Positions 33,376 to 45,054 of a stretch of DNA of 64,000 bases are shown here, piece by piece. Origin of the DNA: Sipunculus nudus (taxonomy: Eukaryota > Annelida > Sipuncula > Golfingiida > Sipunculidae). The stretch covers positions 1,712,076 to 1,776,075 of the forward strand of contig CM049309.1 of NCBI GenBank assembly GCA_026874595.1, given 5' to 3'. The position numbers and the translations under genes were made by a program. Numbering within the stretch: the first letter of the stretch is position 1; each line of letters opens with the position of its first letter. Under the pieces are notes generated by a model. The model did not search any database and was not told the DNA's origin. It saw only the letters and a program-made list of their open reading frames with translations.

Positions 33376-36274
33376 ACAGCATAAATCATGTATAACCTAT
33401 GTTTCTAGAAATATGTGGGTTTTTTTAACCACAAGTAATCTCATATAATACAGTTGATATGTGTCTGATGGTGAAAAATTAAAGTTTACGTTTTCTAGGG
33501 ATTTTACGTTTTCATATTTAAATGACGAAATAACAAAACACGGGTGAGACAGGCTGCATATAATACCATATGTCATCATATTCGCCTGACAACCCTGCTT
33601 AACTTGCTGTTTGACGGCAGCCACTTTGAGGAGCGTTTGATGTCAGTTTAACTTACGTTTAATTCAGAAATTTAACTAATAAAACCAGTGGGGGAATATC
33701 AAGACTAGAAATTCACTGAGCTGGCAAAGAACAAGGTAGCATGGAAGAGCAAAATTCTCATCTCTCTATATTTATCATGCAGACATGCGTTTAGTTCTGT
33801 TGAATAAAGCAAGCCGTATCCAAAGCCTAATCAGGAAATTCTTTACATAACAGCCGAAATAATTTGTGCCATATATTTATCAATTACAAAACCACTGAAA
33901 CGAAAATGTAACTGAAATTCTAGACTGGTTCTCCGCTCTTTACACAAACGCTATGCTCAGCGCATCAGGTCATGAAGACACTCGGGACACTTCGGAGGAA
34001 TCCGCTGCCTTTTAGCCTCGATTGTATATAGTGAGCTGCAAGTATTCTGCATTGAAAAATATTGAAAATGAAATTTCCTTTTGCACACCGCACAAACCTG
34101 TTGTGCGCTGTACAATTCTTCAGCAACAATTCATTAGGTGTGTAAGTACTGTCAGACCTCACCTTGTGAGCGGTAAGAGAACACTAATTTATCAAAAAGA
34201 AAACTATCCTTCATATATTGGTGAAAACAAAAATTGCTCTTTAACGCCCCCCCCCCCCCCCCCTTTGTCATGTAGCAAGAAAGAACTCCTGGCATTATTA
34301 GGAAAAAGGGTATCATTTATCTACCAGATACTCTGACTTATTACTGAAGCTTCGCCAAACCAGAAAATACTATTTTCTCTCGTCTTTTGGCGCTTTGTTA
34401 TGTTAATGGTGTATCCGTCAAAACAGAAACTGGGCACCAATATCACGGACTAATGTAAGTATGACGTCATCGACAATACTAAGAAATGATCTAACACTAG
34501 CAATATAATGTTGTTATTACTTTCTGAAAAGTTAATGCGGACAGTGTTGGAAACATAAAGCCTTTTATCAGATATAATCATGGGGGATTCCCTGTGGCTG
34601 CCTGACGTCACTTCTATGAGCACTGAGTTGACAGTGCTCATAGAAGTGCCAATAGCATTTTAACAAATTGCACAACCTCTTTCTTATAGGAAAAGAAAAA
34701 ATGGTTTTCGCCAGTAATCCAGGGTATCATAATTTGACATATTATAACATAATGGAATTTAGGATAATTTGAACTTAAACTTCGCTGAGCATAGCGGGCG
34801 TGTATAGAGCCGGATGCTAGTCTATTGAAAATCTTACAGAAGGATCAAAGTAAACCAAAATTAATCTTTATATACCAAACCATTATGTGTAATAACCTGA
34901 TTAGCTTTAGAATCTGTTCCAGTATTTAGAACTCATTCCAGTAAAATAGGTTCTTACTACCTGTCTTTTGAAAAGACTCAATTTGGAAGAGTTTTCCCCG
35001 CCACCATGTGAGCAGTGTAAAGCCTACATCAAACAAAACACCGAGAATAACACGTCATCTCCACCTGTACCCGGGCAAAGGTATCTTATTAATAAAACAA
35101 ACCAGGAGAACATTTTTTATCAAATGACTTTTTCGCGAAAAAAAGTGAAAATGGCTGAAAACAAAGAAAGATATGAGAATTATAAGGAATCGCTACACCC
35201 CATCAATACACGTAAATAAATTTTAGTTTCCTAGGTGTAAAATTTTAGGTGTAGATTTTCACTGACATAAGACAAACGTGTATATAGATATCTTAAATCC
35301 ACTGAATATATCTGACGAAAAAGTTTATGTAAATACAAAGGCAGTCCCTAGACATAGTTTAACCAGAATGTATACATCAAGTCTGCTCACAATCGTATCT
35401 TCGAGCCCAGAATCGGCAGGTTCATCCATCTGTGTTGTGTCTAACCCGGACGCTCAAACGCCAATGTTTACTTCAGCTTAGTTTAGGTATAGATCTCTCA
35501 GGCACCGCGAGGGTCCATTTTGACCCCCAAATCAAAAATTATTTTAATTTTCAGTAGAAAAAAAATCACTGATTTTGAGCTCCAGTCACTTCGAAATTTC
35601 TTTCAAGAGAGTAAAATAATAAATTTTCCGATCAAATTTCGTTTTGTTATAATGTGCTTTAACCTGTTCAGCAAAGCGGTTCTGTTGTTATCATGTTGTC
35701 CCCTGGTCATCTGAACGTTTTATCGCAAATTTATAATGAAGTTAATTATTTATGATTATAAAGTGATGAAATCATGTTATAGGAGATATCGTTTCTTTTT
35801 GGAAACATAGTATGTTTCTTTTTGGAAACATAGTATTTGATTACAAGCTTTTTAAAGAAGTGAGCCTGTGACCTTGACCTTTGAACATGTGAAGTCAAAA
35901 TCAACAGGGATCTTCCTCTATTCGTAGGTAGGTTTGGGATAAAATTTCTCAGGCGTGCAAACATGCCCGAAACCTCGATGAATATAAGTGGCCCAATTTC
36001 AGGTTTCGAATAAGATTTTTCAAGGAGTTCCCTGAATGTTAAGTAACGTGATTTGCACCCTATTGACGGTTGGACGGACAGATGGTGGAAATACGGTGGT
36101 CAAAATTCGCTCTCCCGCAATGATTTCTGAAACAAGTGCCTGAGAACCTAATCTTCTTATCCTTAACCTAACATATGTAAACAAATAGAATTGGCTAGAA
36201 TTTCCTAGAAATTCCTCTTGTTCTAAACCCGGTATGTAATTTATTTTTAACGTGGTGCGAGCCGAGCATCTTAC
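33376..36274. other. NOX5 intron remainder with short repeats
   Basis: No exon recognised. Contents: poly-C at 34247-34263; a perfect hairpin at 34609-34648; a 23-bp tandem duplication (GTTTCTTTTTGGAAACATAG plus TAT) at 35791-35836; and, at about 35866-36105, a diverged relative of the 330-bp repeat family ('ggcccaatttcaggtttcg', 'ttcaaggagttccctgaatg', 'gacggttggacggacag'). Confidence 0.65.
34609..34648. repeat. Perfect 17-bp inverted repeat with 6-base loop
   Basis: CACTTCTATGAGCACTG (34609-34625) is followed by AGTTGA and its exact reverse complement CAGTGCTCATAGAAGTG (34632-34648). The stem has no mismatch. No flanking element was identified. Confidence 0.95.
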
Positions 36275-36453
36275 CTGGAAATGGCCTTTTCTTCGGACGA
36301 ATGGCATGGAACACACAACCATGACGGCCAAGACGATAACTAGTATGACCCCGGATAGCGGGGCCAGACCGCTCACCCAGCCGATGTTAGGTTTGATGGT
36401 GAACAAATATTCCCAGTAGGCAAACTTGTTATCTGGCGTCTTCATTAAAAACC
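36275..36453 (-). CDS. NOX5: NADPH oxidase 5 exon (loop and transmembrane helix 4)
   Basis: Acceptor 'atctttgaag' at 36454, donor TTCCAG|gtaaga at 36275. It reads (W)FLMKTPDNKFAYWEYLFTI, KPNIGWVSGLAPLSGVILVI and VLAVMVVCSMPFVRRKGHFQ. TIKPNIGWVSG..PLSGV aligns with TTRPGIGWVHG..SPTGV of vertebrate NOX5, and RRKGHFQ leads straight into VFYWTH of the next exon. A (TA)n tract begins about 18 bases upstream of the acceptor. Confidence 0.95.
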
Positions 36454-36468
36454 CTTCAAAGATAGAAT

Positions 36469-36470
<2 letters not shown>

Positions 36471-36535
<65 letters not shown>
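36471..36535. repeat. (TA)n tract next to a NOX5 acceptor
   Basis: About 32 AT dinucleotides occupy most of the short intron between exons 36275-36453 and 36583-36815, in the place where the branch point and pyrimidine tract would be expected. Confidence 0.95.
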
Positions 36536-36539
<4 letters not shown>

Positions 36540-36582
36540 ATAAGATAAAATTAAAGTGATTGTAAATGAGAACTCAGCTTAC

Positions 36583-36815
36583 ACACGTTTCCTAAATGAG
36601 CCAGCGTGTGTAATGTGCTCTGTACGGCTATGACCACTCCCACCATCTTGTGAAACAGGATGTTCTGGTCCAGAGGCAGGTAGTGAGACAGGAAGGTCCC
36701 CCTCAGGTACGTCAGACACTTCCTCAGCATCAGAACCAAGATGAACATGCAGTTAAAATTCAAGGTCATCCCGTTACCACGGGCGATGATCAAACACCAG
36801 TTCTTATGTCTGTAT
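36583..36815 (-). CDS. NOX5: NADPH oxidase 5 exon (transmembrane helices 2-3, first haem-ligand pair)
   Basis: Acceptor 'atgattacag' at 36816, one base completing Arg, donor GTGT|gtaagc at 36583. It reads YRHKNWCLIIARGNGMTLNF, NCMFILVLMLRKCLTYLRGT, FLSHYLPLDQNILFHKMVGV and VIAVQSTLHTLAHLGNV. LPLDQNI.FH is a NOX5 signature. His of LFHK and His of TLHT are separated by thirteen residues, the spacing of the helix-3 haem ligands. Confidence 0.95.
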
Positions 36816-37369
36816 CTGTAATCATATAACATAGAGCGCCATCTATATCAGCGTCATGTAAACATATAACTTGCTTCACAAAAGTTCAAAAACATTCCTT
36901 GCTATGGAATTTTTGTACTTTATATTTGCAAACATATAATGTAGAATTAAGATTCAGTATACCTTTTTTATGTCTGTGAATTTATATATTATATTTATAT
37001 ATTATGTTTATATTTTTATTTAAACCTACTTCGTGACCTTGAGACAAACCTTCAGTTTTTATCCCTGTATCCGTTACATAAAGCTGTCGGTATAATTATG
37101 GCGTTATAATGTAGCTACCAATAAATGAGCATTGATGGTCATAATGACTATTCATCTTCTCAGATAATGCTTAAAATCAGATTTTATATCAAGTATTTGG
37201 AATTTATATTCGGTCTGTCCGGACGTAAGTTGGATCGTGCAATTCTTCCACACGGGCTGATCTCAGAACAATGGACCAGGAAAAAGAAACTTTAATAGAC
37301 AGTTTTGACTCTTTGATTTGAGCATGCGTAGTCCTTGTATATTATACCTTCACGGTGTAATAAACTCAC
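36816..37369. other. NOX5 intron
   Basis: AT-rich intron sequence with no recognised element. Confidence 0.7.
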
Positions 37370-37531
37370 CTGACAGCAGACAGAGTAAACAGACCCGCGT
37401 TAATGAGCCAGTAGATCAGCAGGAACACCACCTTGCGAACGTTGTTTTGTAAGTAACGACGGCTGAAGTACCGGGGCAGACAGCCGCTGTCCTTCTTGCT
37501 GTTTTCGGGGGGTTTCATCCACTTGGCGGCG
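37370..37531 (-). CDS. NOX5: NADPH oxidase 5 exon (transmembrane helix 1)
   Basis: Acceptor 'ataattgtag' at 37532, one base completing a Ser codon, donor GTCAG|gtgagt at 37370. It reads AAKWMKPPENSKKDSGCLPR, YFSRRYLQNNVRKVVFLLIY and WLINAGLFTLSAVR. It follows NLTIS from the EF-hand exon, as in vertebrate NOX5 (NLTISAAHW). The hydrophobic run VVFLLIYWLINAGLFTL is the first membrane helix of the ferric reductase core. Confidence 0.93.
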
Positions 37532-38464
37532 CTACAATTATCAAACACAAAATACACCATGCGATACGTGTAGTATACATGCACCAGCTTAAACTCCTTT
37601 CGTAATTTAATCACGCAAATCAAAGAAAAATACTGTAGTTTCAATGTTGTAGTGCCTCATACCTAAATATATTGTTCTAAATCTTAATTGATTCAGTGAT
37701 ATGAACCATTATACAAACATCCCCGAATTATTGATGCGCCTCCAGTCACGCTTTTGACCACGTGAATAGTTATATATGACCCATATTCTGGTATAGCTAG
37801 GTGCCGTTTGTTCCAGTTCGTTATGTTCTAAACATCTGTTTCTACCAGAAAACTGCATATACCGGTACGTAATTTTTGTGTGACGTCCGTTTTAAGTGTC
37901 TTCAAAAACGTCGAAACCATTTTTCTGACCAAAAAAAATTAATAATACGACTCAACTGCTTACGACAAGATGTAGTCTTTAACCTCAGAAAACGCAAATG
38001 AAAATTGAATGAGATTTATGCTATATATTTGATAAATGTTATCATATAAGTTACTTTATCATGACATTTAATCCTTTTTTCCTATCTATAATATTTTAAG
38101 AGAAAAGCGAAACTGGGCTTTTTGTATAAACCAAGTTAAAGTTACATATTGGGTTTGAGTACATGACCGAACTCTGTAAAAAGTAACAGAGACAGTGAGA
38201 AGAATAAGAAGGAAGGAGATGGCAACGAAGGAAGAAGAAAGAGAACAGGAAGGAGAAGAAACGGTGGGCAGAAAATAAAATAAATATGAAGGAGAAGAAG
38301 AAGAAATAATGGCATGATTAATTAATTAATCTATAGCCAAATTTAACCGTCATATTTCTTCCGAATGCAAGCGGATATCCTGTGAACCATCACGTCTTAC
38401 TTTTATTATCATCCTGGAATAAATGAAAATTAACAAGAAGCGGACTGTCATGGTTATATCCTAC

Positions 38465-38675
38465 CTGATGGTCAGATTTTCGATGATGCCGGGGTGTTTT
38501 TCAAGTTCTTCCTTCAGCTCATCAAAACTGATCTCCCCGCTGCCGTCTTCGTCGGCTGACGTGAACAGCGCCATGGTGAGCGCCTCCAAGTTCTCCTCGC
38601 TCAGCTGAAGCGAGCTCTCCTCCATACAAGAACGCAGTACCGTCTTCAGCTCCTCGGGGCTGATGGTACCGCTCC
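38465..38675 (-). CDS. NOX5: NADPH oxidase 5 exon (EF-hands 3 and 4)
   Basis: Acceptor 'gtttgtacag' at 38676, donor ACCATCAG|gtagga at 38465. It reads SGTISPEELKTVLRSCMEES ... LEALTMALFTSADEDGSGEI and SFDELKEELEKHPGIIENLT then IR or, after splicing, IS. The first EF loop is split by the intron (DVDG in the previous exon, SGTISPEE here). The second loop, DEDGSGEISFDE, is fully canonical. Calcium binding to this cassette is what activates NOX5. Confidence 0.95.
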
Positions 38676-41600
38676 CTGTACAAACACAGGTGTGTGAAAA
38701 ACATTTAAAATTTAAATATATACTTGTAAGAAAAACTGCGGGTGAAAACAAAATACATCTAGAATATCAGCAAAAGCGCACAAAAGCCCTCAGCCAAAAG
38801 AACAGTATGCCTTGTAGGTAACAGTAACAAGTATAAAATATCTGTTCTCAAACGGATGTATATCTATACATATGTCTCTAGTTCAATTTACGACTTGAAC
38901 AAGAGATGTATGTTGTACTTTGGAGGTCTGATAAAAAAAGTGATATAGACATGTATGATGATCGTTACACTGTAGGGATTACCTGTAAATTGGAGGACAC
39001 AGACGACCCATATTTAAACTTGACCAATAATTTGTTGTTATACATGTTCTCTGAAGAAACAAAATTCCCATGTTTAATTCCATTTTAGATATCCTGCTCA
39101 CAAGGCAAAAAATCATGAAAACCTAATGCAGCAATGCCAGACCATCAAGTCAAATACGGACACCATATTTCATAATGATCTACTCAGTGCATGGTTCCTA
39201 AGAAATAAGCTCATAAGAGCTCATAATTAATTATGCGAGAATCTACAAATAAATAACGGGTGTTTAATAGTCATCAATATATTTTAAAAGTCATAAATGA
39301 CTTTCACTAGAAATGCATGTTAGTTTATGAATTCCCCTTTCAATATATTGCATTTTAAACTAAAGAAACAAACTCTCAAGTATATAAAGAAAAAAACAAC
39401 ATTTATCTCGTTTCTTTTTCATTTTAAATAAAAAAAAGGATTTAATGTCGTACTTTGTGTAATAATGAAGTGCAATTTGGAGTTTAATCTACATAATATA
39501 ATCATTATCAGATTTCGGTTTCACTTAGCTCTCTTCCCTAAAAACAAAGTTTCGTTTAGGTTATTAAGAGTGTCTTGGTCGGATGACCCATATGACCCCG
39601 GACCTATCCTTCCAGTGTTAGGTGGAATAACGCCATGCAATGAACAACGATTGTTTCTGTGAGATCCAAGCGATGTTCAGCCACAGTTCAAAGGCTGTTT
39701 TCATGGCCAGGTTGTAAAGTAACAACTAATTTAGGAGCCGCCTATTCACACACCAATACCTAATGCAGTTAACGTCACAGTGCAGTTGTGAATACACCTG
39801 GCTTTTCAGACAAAACATCAAATATGCCGTGTGGTCAGCTGAAATGACCACATTACTCGGTGTTTTGTTTGGATGCAGTCAAGTAGATTCTCGTCACAAT
39901 TCACGCCTGTTGTCACATAAATGGTCCAGAAAACAAGTGCCCACGGCGGCTGCGGACAATAAGAATTCTCGTCGGAAGGATCGACTGATCGATGAGCCAA
40001 TGTAGACAAGAACAGACCAAATCGATGGCTCATGGTGAGTGGTGTTACTTCTGTAGTATTGACCTTGATTCTTAGATCGGTAAAAGCGTTTGATTATCTG
40101 GGATAAATGAAGCAAGGCATTGCTAAACCCTTTGTTACTCCGGCCAATGCACACCTTCAAACCAGCGCCCCCTTGGGGGGGTCAACTCTTGTCATTGAAT
40201 CTTGCTCTCTTCTTTCCTAAAATCTACATACAAAAGTAGAGTAAGTTAGAAAACGCAACAATGTTGAAAAACGAAAAATCCATCTATTATTAGGTTATTG
40301 GTTGCTTATATGCGGAAGTTTAAAGGTCGCAAATTGCAAAACGCCATTTGAAAAAGTCTGGTTAGCTGACTTGCTAGGTGTTTGGATTATTTTGCACCCC
40401 ACATGTCAAAAACAAGTGGATATAAAAAAAAACGAACAGCTTGTGTGCGGTGGAATAAGTGTTTTCTGGCCTATTTCTATTAAAGGTTTATGGAAATATC
40501 TTTTGTTAATAGACTTTAGATATCGGAATAGGCCCCTTTAATCTTTTAACATTTACGGTCAAACTAAAATCAGCTGAATGAATTTTGAAGAAATTTTTGG
40601 AAGGATGGGTCTTGGGCGAAAGAAAAGAAAATGAACGAATAGGTAATTTGCAGATCTCCCCCTTTTGCCTGCTGTGCAATGTGTTTTACCTGCAACATCC
40701 TAAAACAAACCGGTTCGCACCAAAAAAAATAATCACTTAAATCTACGGTCGACTCTTCCACAAAATCTTATTAAAATCAACAAAGAATTTTAGAAGTCCC
40801 GGGGACAAGATAGGTACCATTAAAAATCACGGACAATACAGGAGCAACTGACGGGCACTCGTAGAATATGGTGCCGTCAGCGTCAAGAAGTCGGGTGCAG
40901 TAAATACGTCTCCGGCCTCTGACAGGCTGCTCTGCTGCGCCCTTCCTTCGCTAGATATAGCTGTAACAGTACTTTTATTTTTTTTTATGAAGCAAAAAGC
41001 AATTAGGGCTAATAAGCAATTAATATGGGCTTTGATAGCCCTTGTTTTTATGTTAACAGTCGAAAACACTTAACGTGTTCAACGCATTTCATTAATTAAA
41101 TGGTGAATATTGGGATATGCGTTGATTTTCTTTAAAGGCAGGCCAAAATGTGGATACAGGTGTTGGCGGAGGTGTGCGTTTGGTCAGTGCTTTCTCGTTT
41201 TTTAGTATAATAGACTAGGATGTTAGTGTATAATGTTATATACCATATGTCTGCCGGCGTCTCAGACTGCTGTTATCACGAACGGGAATAAAGTAAAATT
41301 GGGGACTGTACGGGAACCGTAAAGCCTACATACGCTTCTCTTTATAGCTCCATCGTCGCCATGGATACAGGTTACGTGAACATTAAAAAAAAGCACACTC
41401 CCCTTCATACATCAGTATCGTGTGGTAAAACTTATAGACGGAACGTGCCGCTCAACACGAGACTGGTATCGACTGTCACTGTAAACTTGTCACAGCTACA
41501 GCCCTAACCATAGTCTGTGTCACGGTCAACTAGTTGATTACCCCGTCAAGGAGGTTATGTTGTTACCTCTGTCGTTTTACTGTTTGTCCAAGAAGACACG

Positions 41601-43831
41601 AAAAAAACCCCCTCAAACTGATTTCCTTGAAACTGTGTGGAGCTCGGGCATGCACGGGCGGATACAAGAAAAGAGAATAGGAGGCAAGGGCGCATGGGGT
41701 ATAAGGAAGGGAGTTTCCGTTCTAAAAGCGTGGAAACATTTTGAAAAATTAGGTGCTATTTATGGTATTTTTAAATGTATACTGATGTAAATTCATGCAT
41801 ACTCTGATTCTTTCTATTAGCCTTTTATTCTTCTGATTCCCGGATATTTATGACGCCCCCCCCCCCCCCCCATCCGTCCCCGTGTCCTTGAGACTTTATA
41901 ATATTGTTGGCGGACGCAGTGGGATTGTTGTACCTTGGCGACGAAGACGTTCTATTGAGTGACTTCCTACAGTTCATGACACTGGTATAAAAAGCGAGAA
42001 GTTCATAGGTATTTTTATACTATATTTTTGCACATGTCGGGGAAAATCGGTGATTTTTATCATATTAACATGTAGATATGTTAACATTTTTAATATATCT
42101 TCCATTTCATTAAGAATAATGAACTTTTTTTTAACAGGCTTCAGATTTGATGGAGATTAAAGATTAATAAAGAAATAAAGATTCCCCAGTAGCACCCGTG
42201 TATCAATAACGATCAAGCGGTCTGAATAAGGGTCAGACAGATAATACATGCCGCTGATGCTTTATTTCCGACTCCGTGGTCATTAAATTTTGTCACACTG
42301 TTGGAGGATGCACCCCTTACAGGTAGATCAGCAATGAAATTAGCGTGGTTAATTACACGCATTAAAACCTAACTTATATTTATCAGATTACTATAAACAA
42401 AGAATACTGCTGAAGATATACAGGCTTTGCATGGACCGATGGCGGATACATTTAGGCCGATGGCGTAAACAGTATATCTTGATGCCTGAGGGCCCATGAT
42501 ATGAACTAAATATTGATGCAGGTTTGCCGATTGTATTAAATCCGGGGCGCTGTCACTCAAATTCCCAGGGCCTATTTTCCAGCTTAGTCCGCCCCTGGCT
42601 CCAATAGATATAAACATGTCAAAGAAATATATATGTGAACGTGACTGCTTTGTTCTAAGTTAATCAAACACAAGACATCCGAGCTCGTAATGTTAAGCAG
42701 AACATCTGGTCTATAACGTACCATGTCACTGGCTTCAAGGAAACCGTCAATTGACACAGGAAACCCAGTGGGCAATGTCTCCTCAGCTGACGTGTATATC
42801 CCCGAATGACTGACATTCCAGGCACCCTAACCATAACTTGTAAGGCTTATATAAAATACCCGAAACAAAATGTCTGTGTGCGTCTGAGTGCGAGACCCGC
42901 CCTGTGACGTCCTAGTACTTCCTGTCAACTGTCAGGATTTTTGTCGCCCGGCTCTGCTGTAATAAAGGAAGCCAGCTTAACCCCCCCCCCCGACCCTTAT
43001 TAGCCTTACACATGGTTTCCATCAACGCGAACAAACCCCTTTCTGCCCCATGTGTTAAAACCAAGTTATGACTACCGTCTATTTGAGCTGCCGGGTGTGG
43101 GTTTTTTGGATATATGTGAGCAGCTCAGATAAAAATAAACTTCGGTTGTAACATATTATATAAATGAACGTAGTGGGACCGCAGATTAGACAGATGCGGC
43201 TTTGAATAACGTAACAAGTAAGAAATCGATAATCTTGAGATCCTGATTATGATCGATATTTTATTGTACTCAATTATGGTCAACCATGTAAAATAGCATA
43301 ATGATGATATTGTATAATATTATACGATGTTATAATAATCATATTACATGTATATTGTATTATAGCAAATAGGTATAATGGCGTGTAGTTTTGTCATGAT
43401 GACCTTGATAAATAATAAACAGTTTTCATCATAATAATTGATTGTTTTAAATTTATATTTTATAGTATTTATGTCGTATTTCTGTATATATTACATTCTA
43501 ATACATTCTGTTCTATTGCATTCTATTCTGTTAAATTCTATTCTCTAACCGTTTATAATATTTCATTACGTTCTATTGCATTGGATCCTATTACATAGTT
43601 CAAGGAAAGAAGGACACCGGACCGTGATGTTTGTAAATAATTAGATAAGAACATGAACGAATATAATTATAAAATTTTGTCCGAGAGGGGTCTAATGTAA
43701 AATGTGGGACATCACATAAATGTTTCACAAAACGAGTCTGTCGAGTGTTTAAAATACTTGAAAGAAACCCTAATTACCATTGTGAACTTGCAGATGGGAT
43801 ATTGAAAAAATTTTTTTATAAAATAACTCAC
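38676..43831. other. NOX5 intron, mostly featureless
   Basis: No further exon fits the phases. Contents: a dispersed repeat copy at 40345-40545, and poly-C runs at 41856-41871 and 42981-42991. A small patch at 40830-40960 has coding-like composition in two frames on the - strand but matches nothing I recognise. Confidence 0.6.
40345..40545. repeat. Dispersed repeat copy (shared with 24985-25135)
   Basis: Same ordered short strings as the copy at 24985-25135, ending with 'aataggcccctttaat', a string often seen at the ends of dispersed repeats. Confidence 0.5.
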
Positions 43832-43982
43832 CGTCAACATCATACACGTCAAACAGGAATCGGAGTTTATCCGCCGCGCTGCCTTTACTAAGCATGTTGA
43901 GTCCGTCCATGAGTTCGGTCAGCTCAATCGTTCCAGACCCATCCTTGTCAAACAGAGCGAAGAAACGCTCCGCAAAGAACGA
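43832..43982 (-). CDS. NOX5: NADPH oxidase 5 exon (EF-hand 2 and first half of EF-hand 3)
   Basis: Acceptor 'ttggtttcag' at 43983, phase 0, donor GTTGACG|gtgagt at 43832 leaving one base. It reads SFFAERFFALFDKDGSGTIE, LTELMDGLNMLSKGSAADKL and RFLFDVYDVDG. The SFFAERFFALFD motif is shared with vertebrate NOX5. DKDGSGTIELTE is a canonical EF-hand loop. Confidence 0.95.
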
Positions 43983-45054
43983 CTGAAACCAAACCAGGCT
44001 CTGATCAGGTATAAGGCAGCCCTAACTGCTGAGAGAGATGAGAACAGTGAAAATACGTCCTCCCCATTCTAGACCATTCCCACATAACACTACCAGAGGC
44101 TGAGTATTCATTTTACTGGGACCGAGTTACTTCATACCGTATGTTTACTCTCTGTAAGTACAAACTGCGGTACCGAACGTTTTAACAGCCACTCGTTTGA
44201 TGTTTGTGTGAAAAAGAAGCCCTTTCTTCTGTTTCTGTAGCAATCAGCAGGTAGTAAACCAAGGATCCATTGTGAACGTGTTTTCTTGTACTGCTTTAAT
44301 AATCGCCCATAATAACACACGTGCACGACATTGTCACGTTCCTTCACGTGACGTCAAGGATGTATTGTGCGTCCCTTAATACATGCACCCAATGGCCTAC
44401 CACACCTAACCTTTTATCCCAATAGTCAAGTAATTTTTTTATTATACTCTCAGGGAGCGACCCAAAACTGTCAGAAAGATTTATCATTATGATTCGTCAT
44501 CATTTCACTTTTCTGTCTGTATTGAATTAATATATTTAATAGACTATTCCCACTACACTAACGACACCTATAGGCTAAGATTGATCCGAAGTGGCCAGGT
44601 CCTTTATGTAGTCAATATAAAAAAATGTTTTATTACAACTCGAATGATAAAGGTATACAACATGAAAAGCTGCGCAACTTCATGTGAAGGGCATATTTGA
44701 TAGATAAAAGGTGATGAAATGGTTAAAAATATTGACCCCTTTTCCACCCCCCCACCCCCCCCCCCACACACACACATGCACAAATTCCTAAGAATAGGGG
44801 TGCCAATTTAGATTACAAGATACCGGGTGTTCAGTGGAATTCCATTCCCCCATTCCGCCAAGACGTTCCCCGAGTACAGCCTTAACATACTAAAAATTAC
44901 AAACACTTATACAATTTGTTCAATGTGTAATGTTAACCGTCAAAATTCTTTATCGTTACGCACTCGACTACGTGTGTTATTCCAACTTCTGAATATTTAA
45001 TTTAATCAATCTTACGTAGTCATGTGTACCTGTGATAGCGCTGGTAATTATATC
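43983..45054. other. NOX5 intron before the 28-bp array
   Basis: No exon recognised. A degenerate C-rich stretch with CA repeats lies at about 44745-44775. Confidence 0.6.

Noticed and set aside
30529-33448. Open frames of KTRYKYSLYTTTTTVR repeats
   Set aside because: Produced by a 51-bp minisatellite inside a NOX5 intron; frames break wherever the unit length changes.
36020-36538. 172-codon frame starting with a Tyr-Ile repeat
   Set aside because: The start is a (TA)n tract and the end is intron; only 36275-36453 is the real NOX5 exon.
40827-41069. Possible extra - strand exon in a NOX5 intron
   Set aside because: The flanking NOX5 exons already join in phase and match the family across this junction; the patch resembles nothing known in two competing frames.
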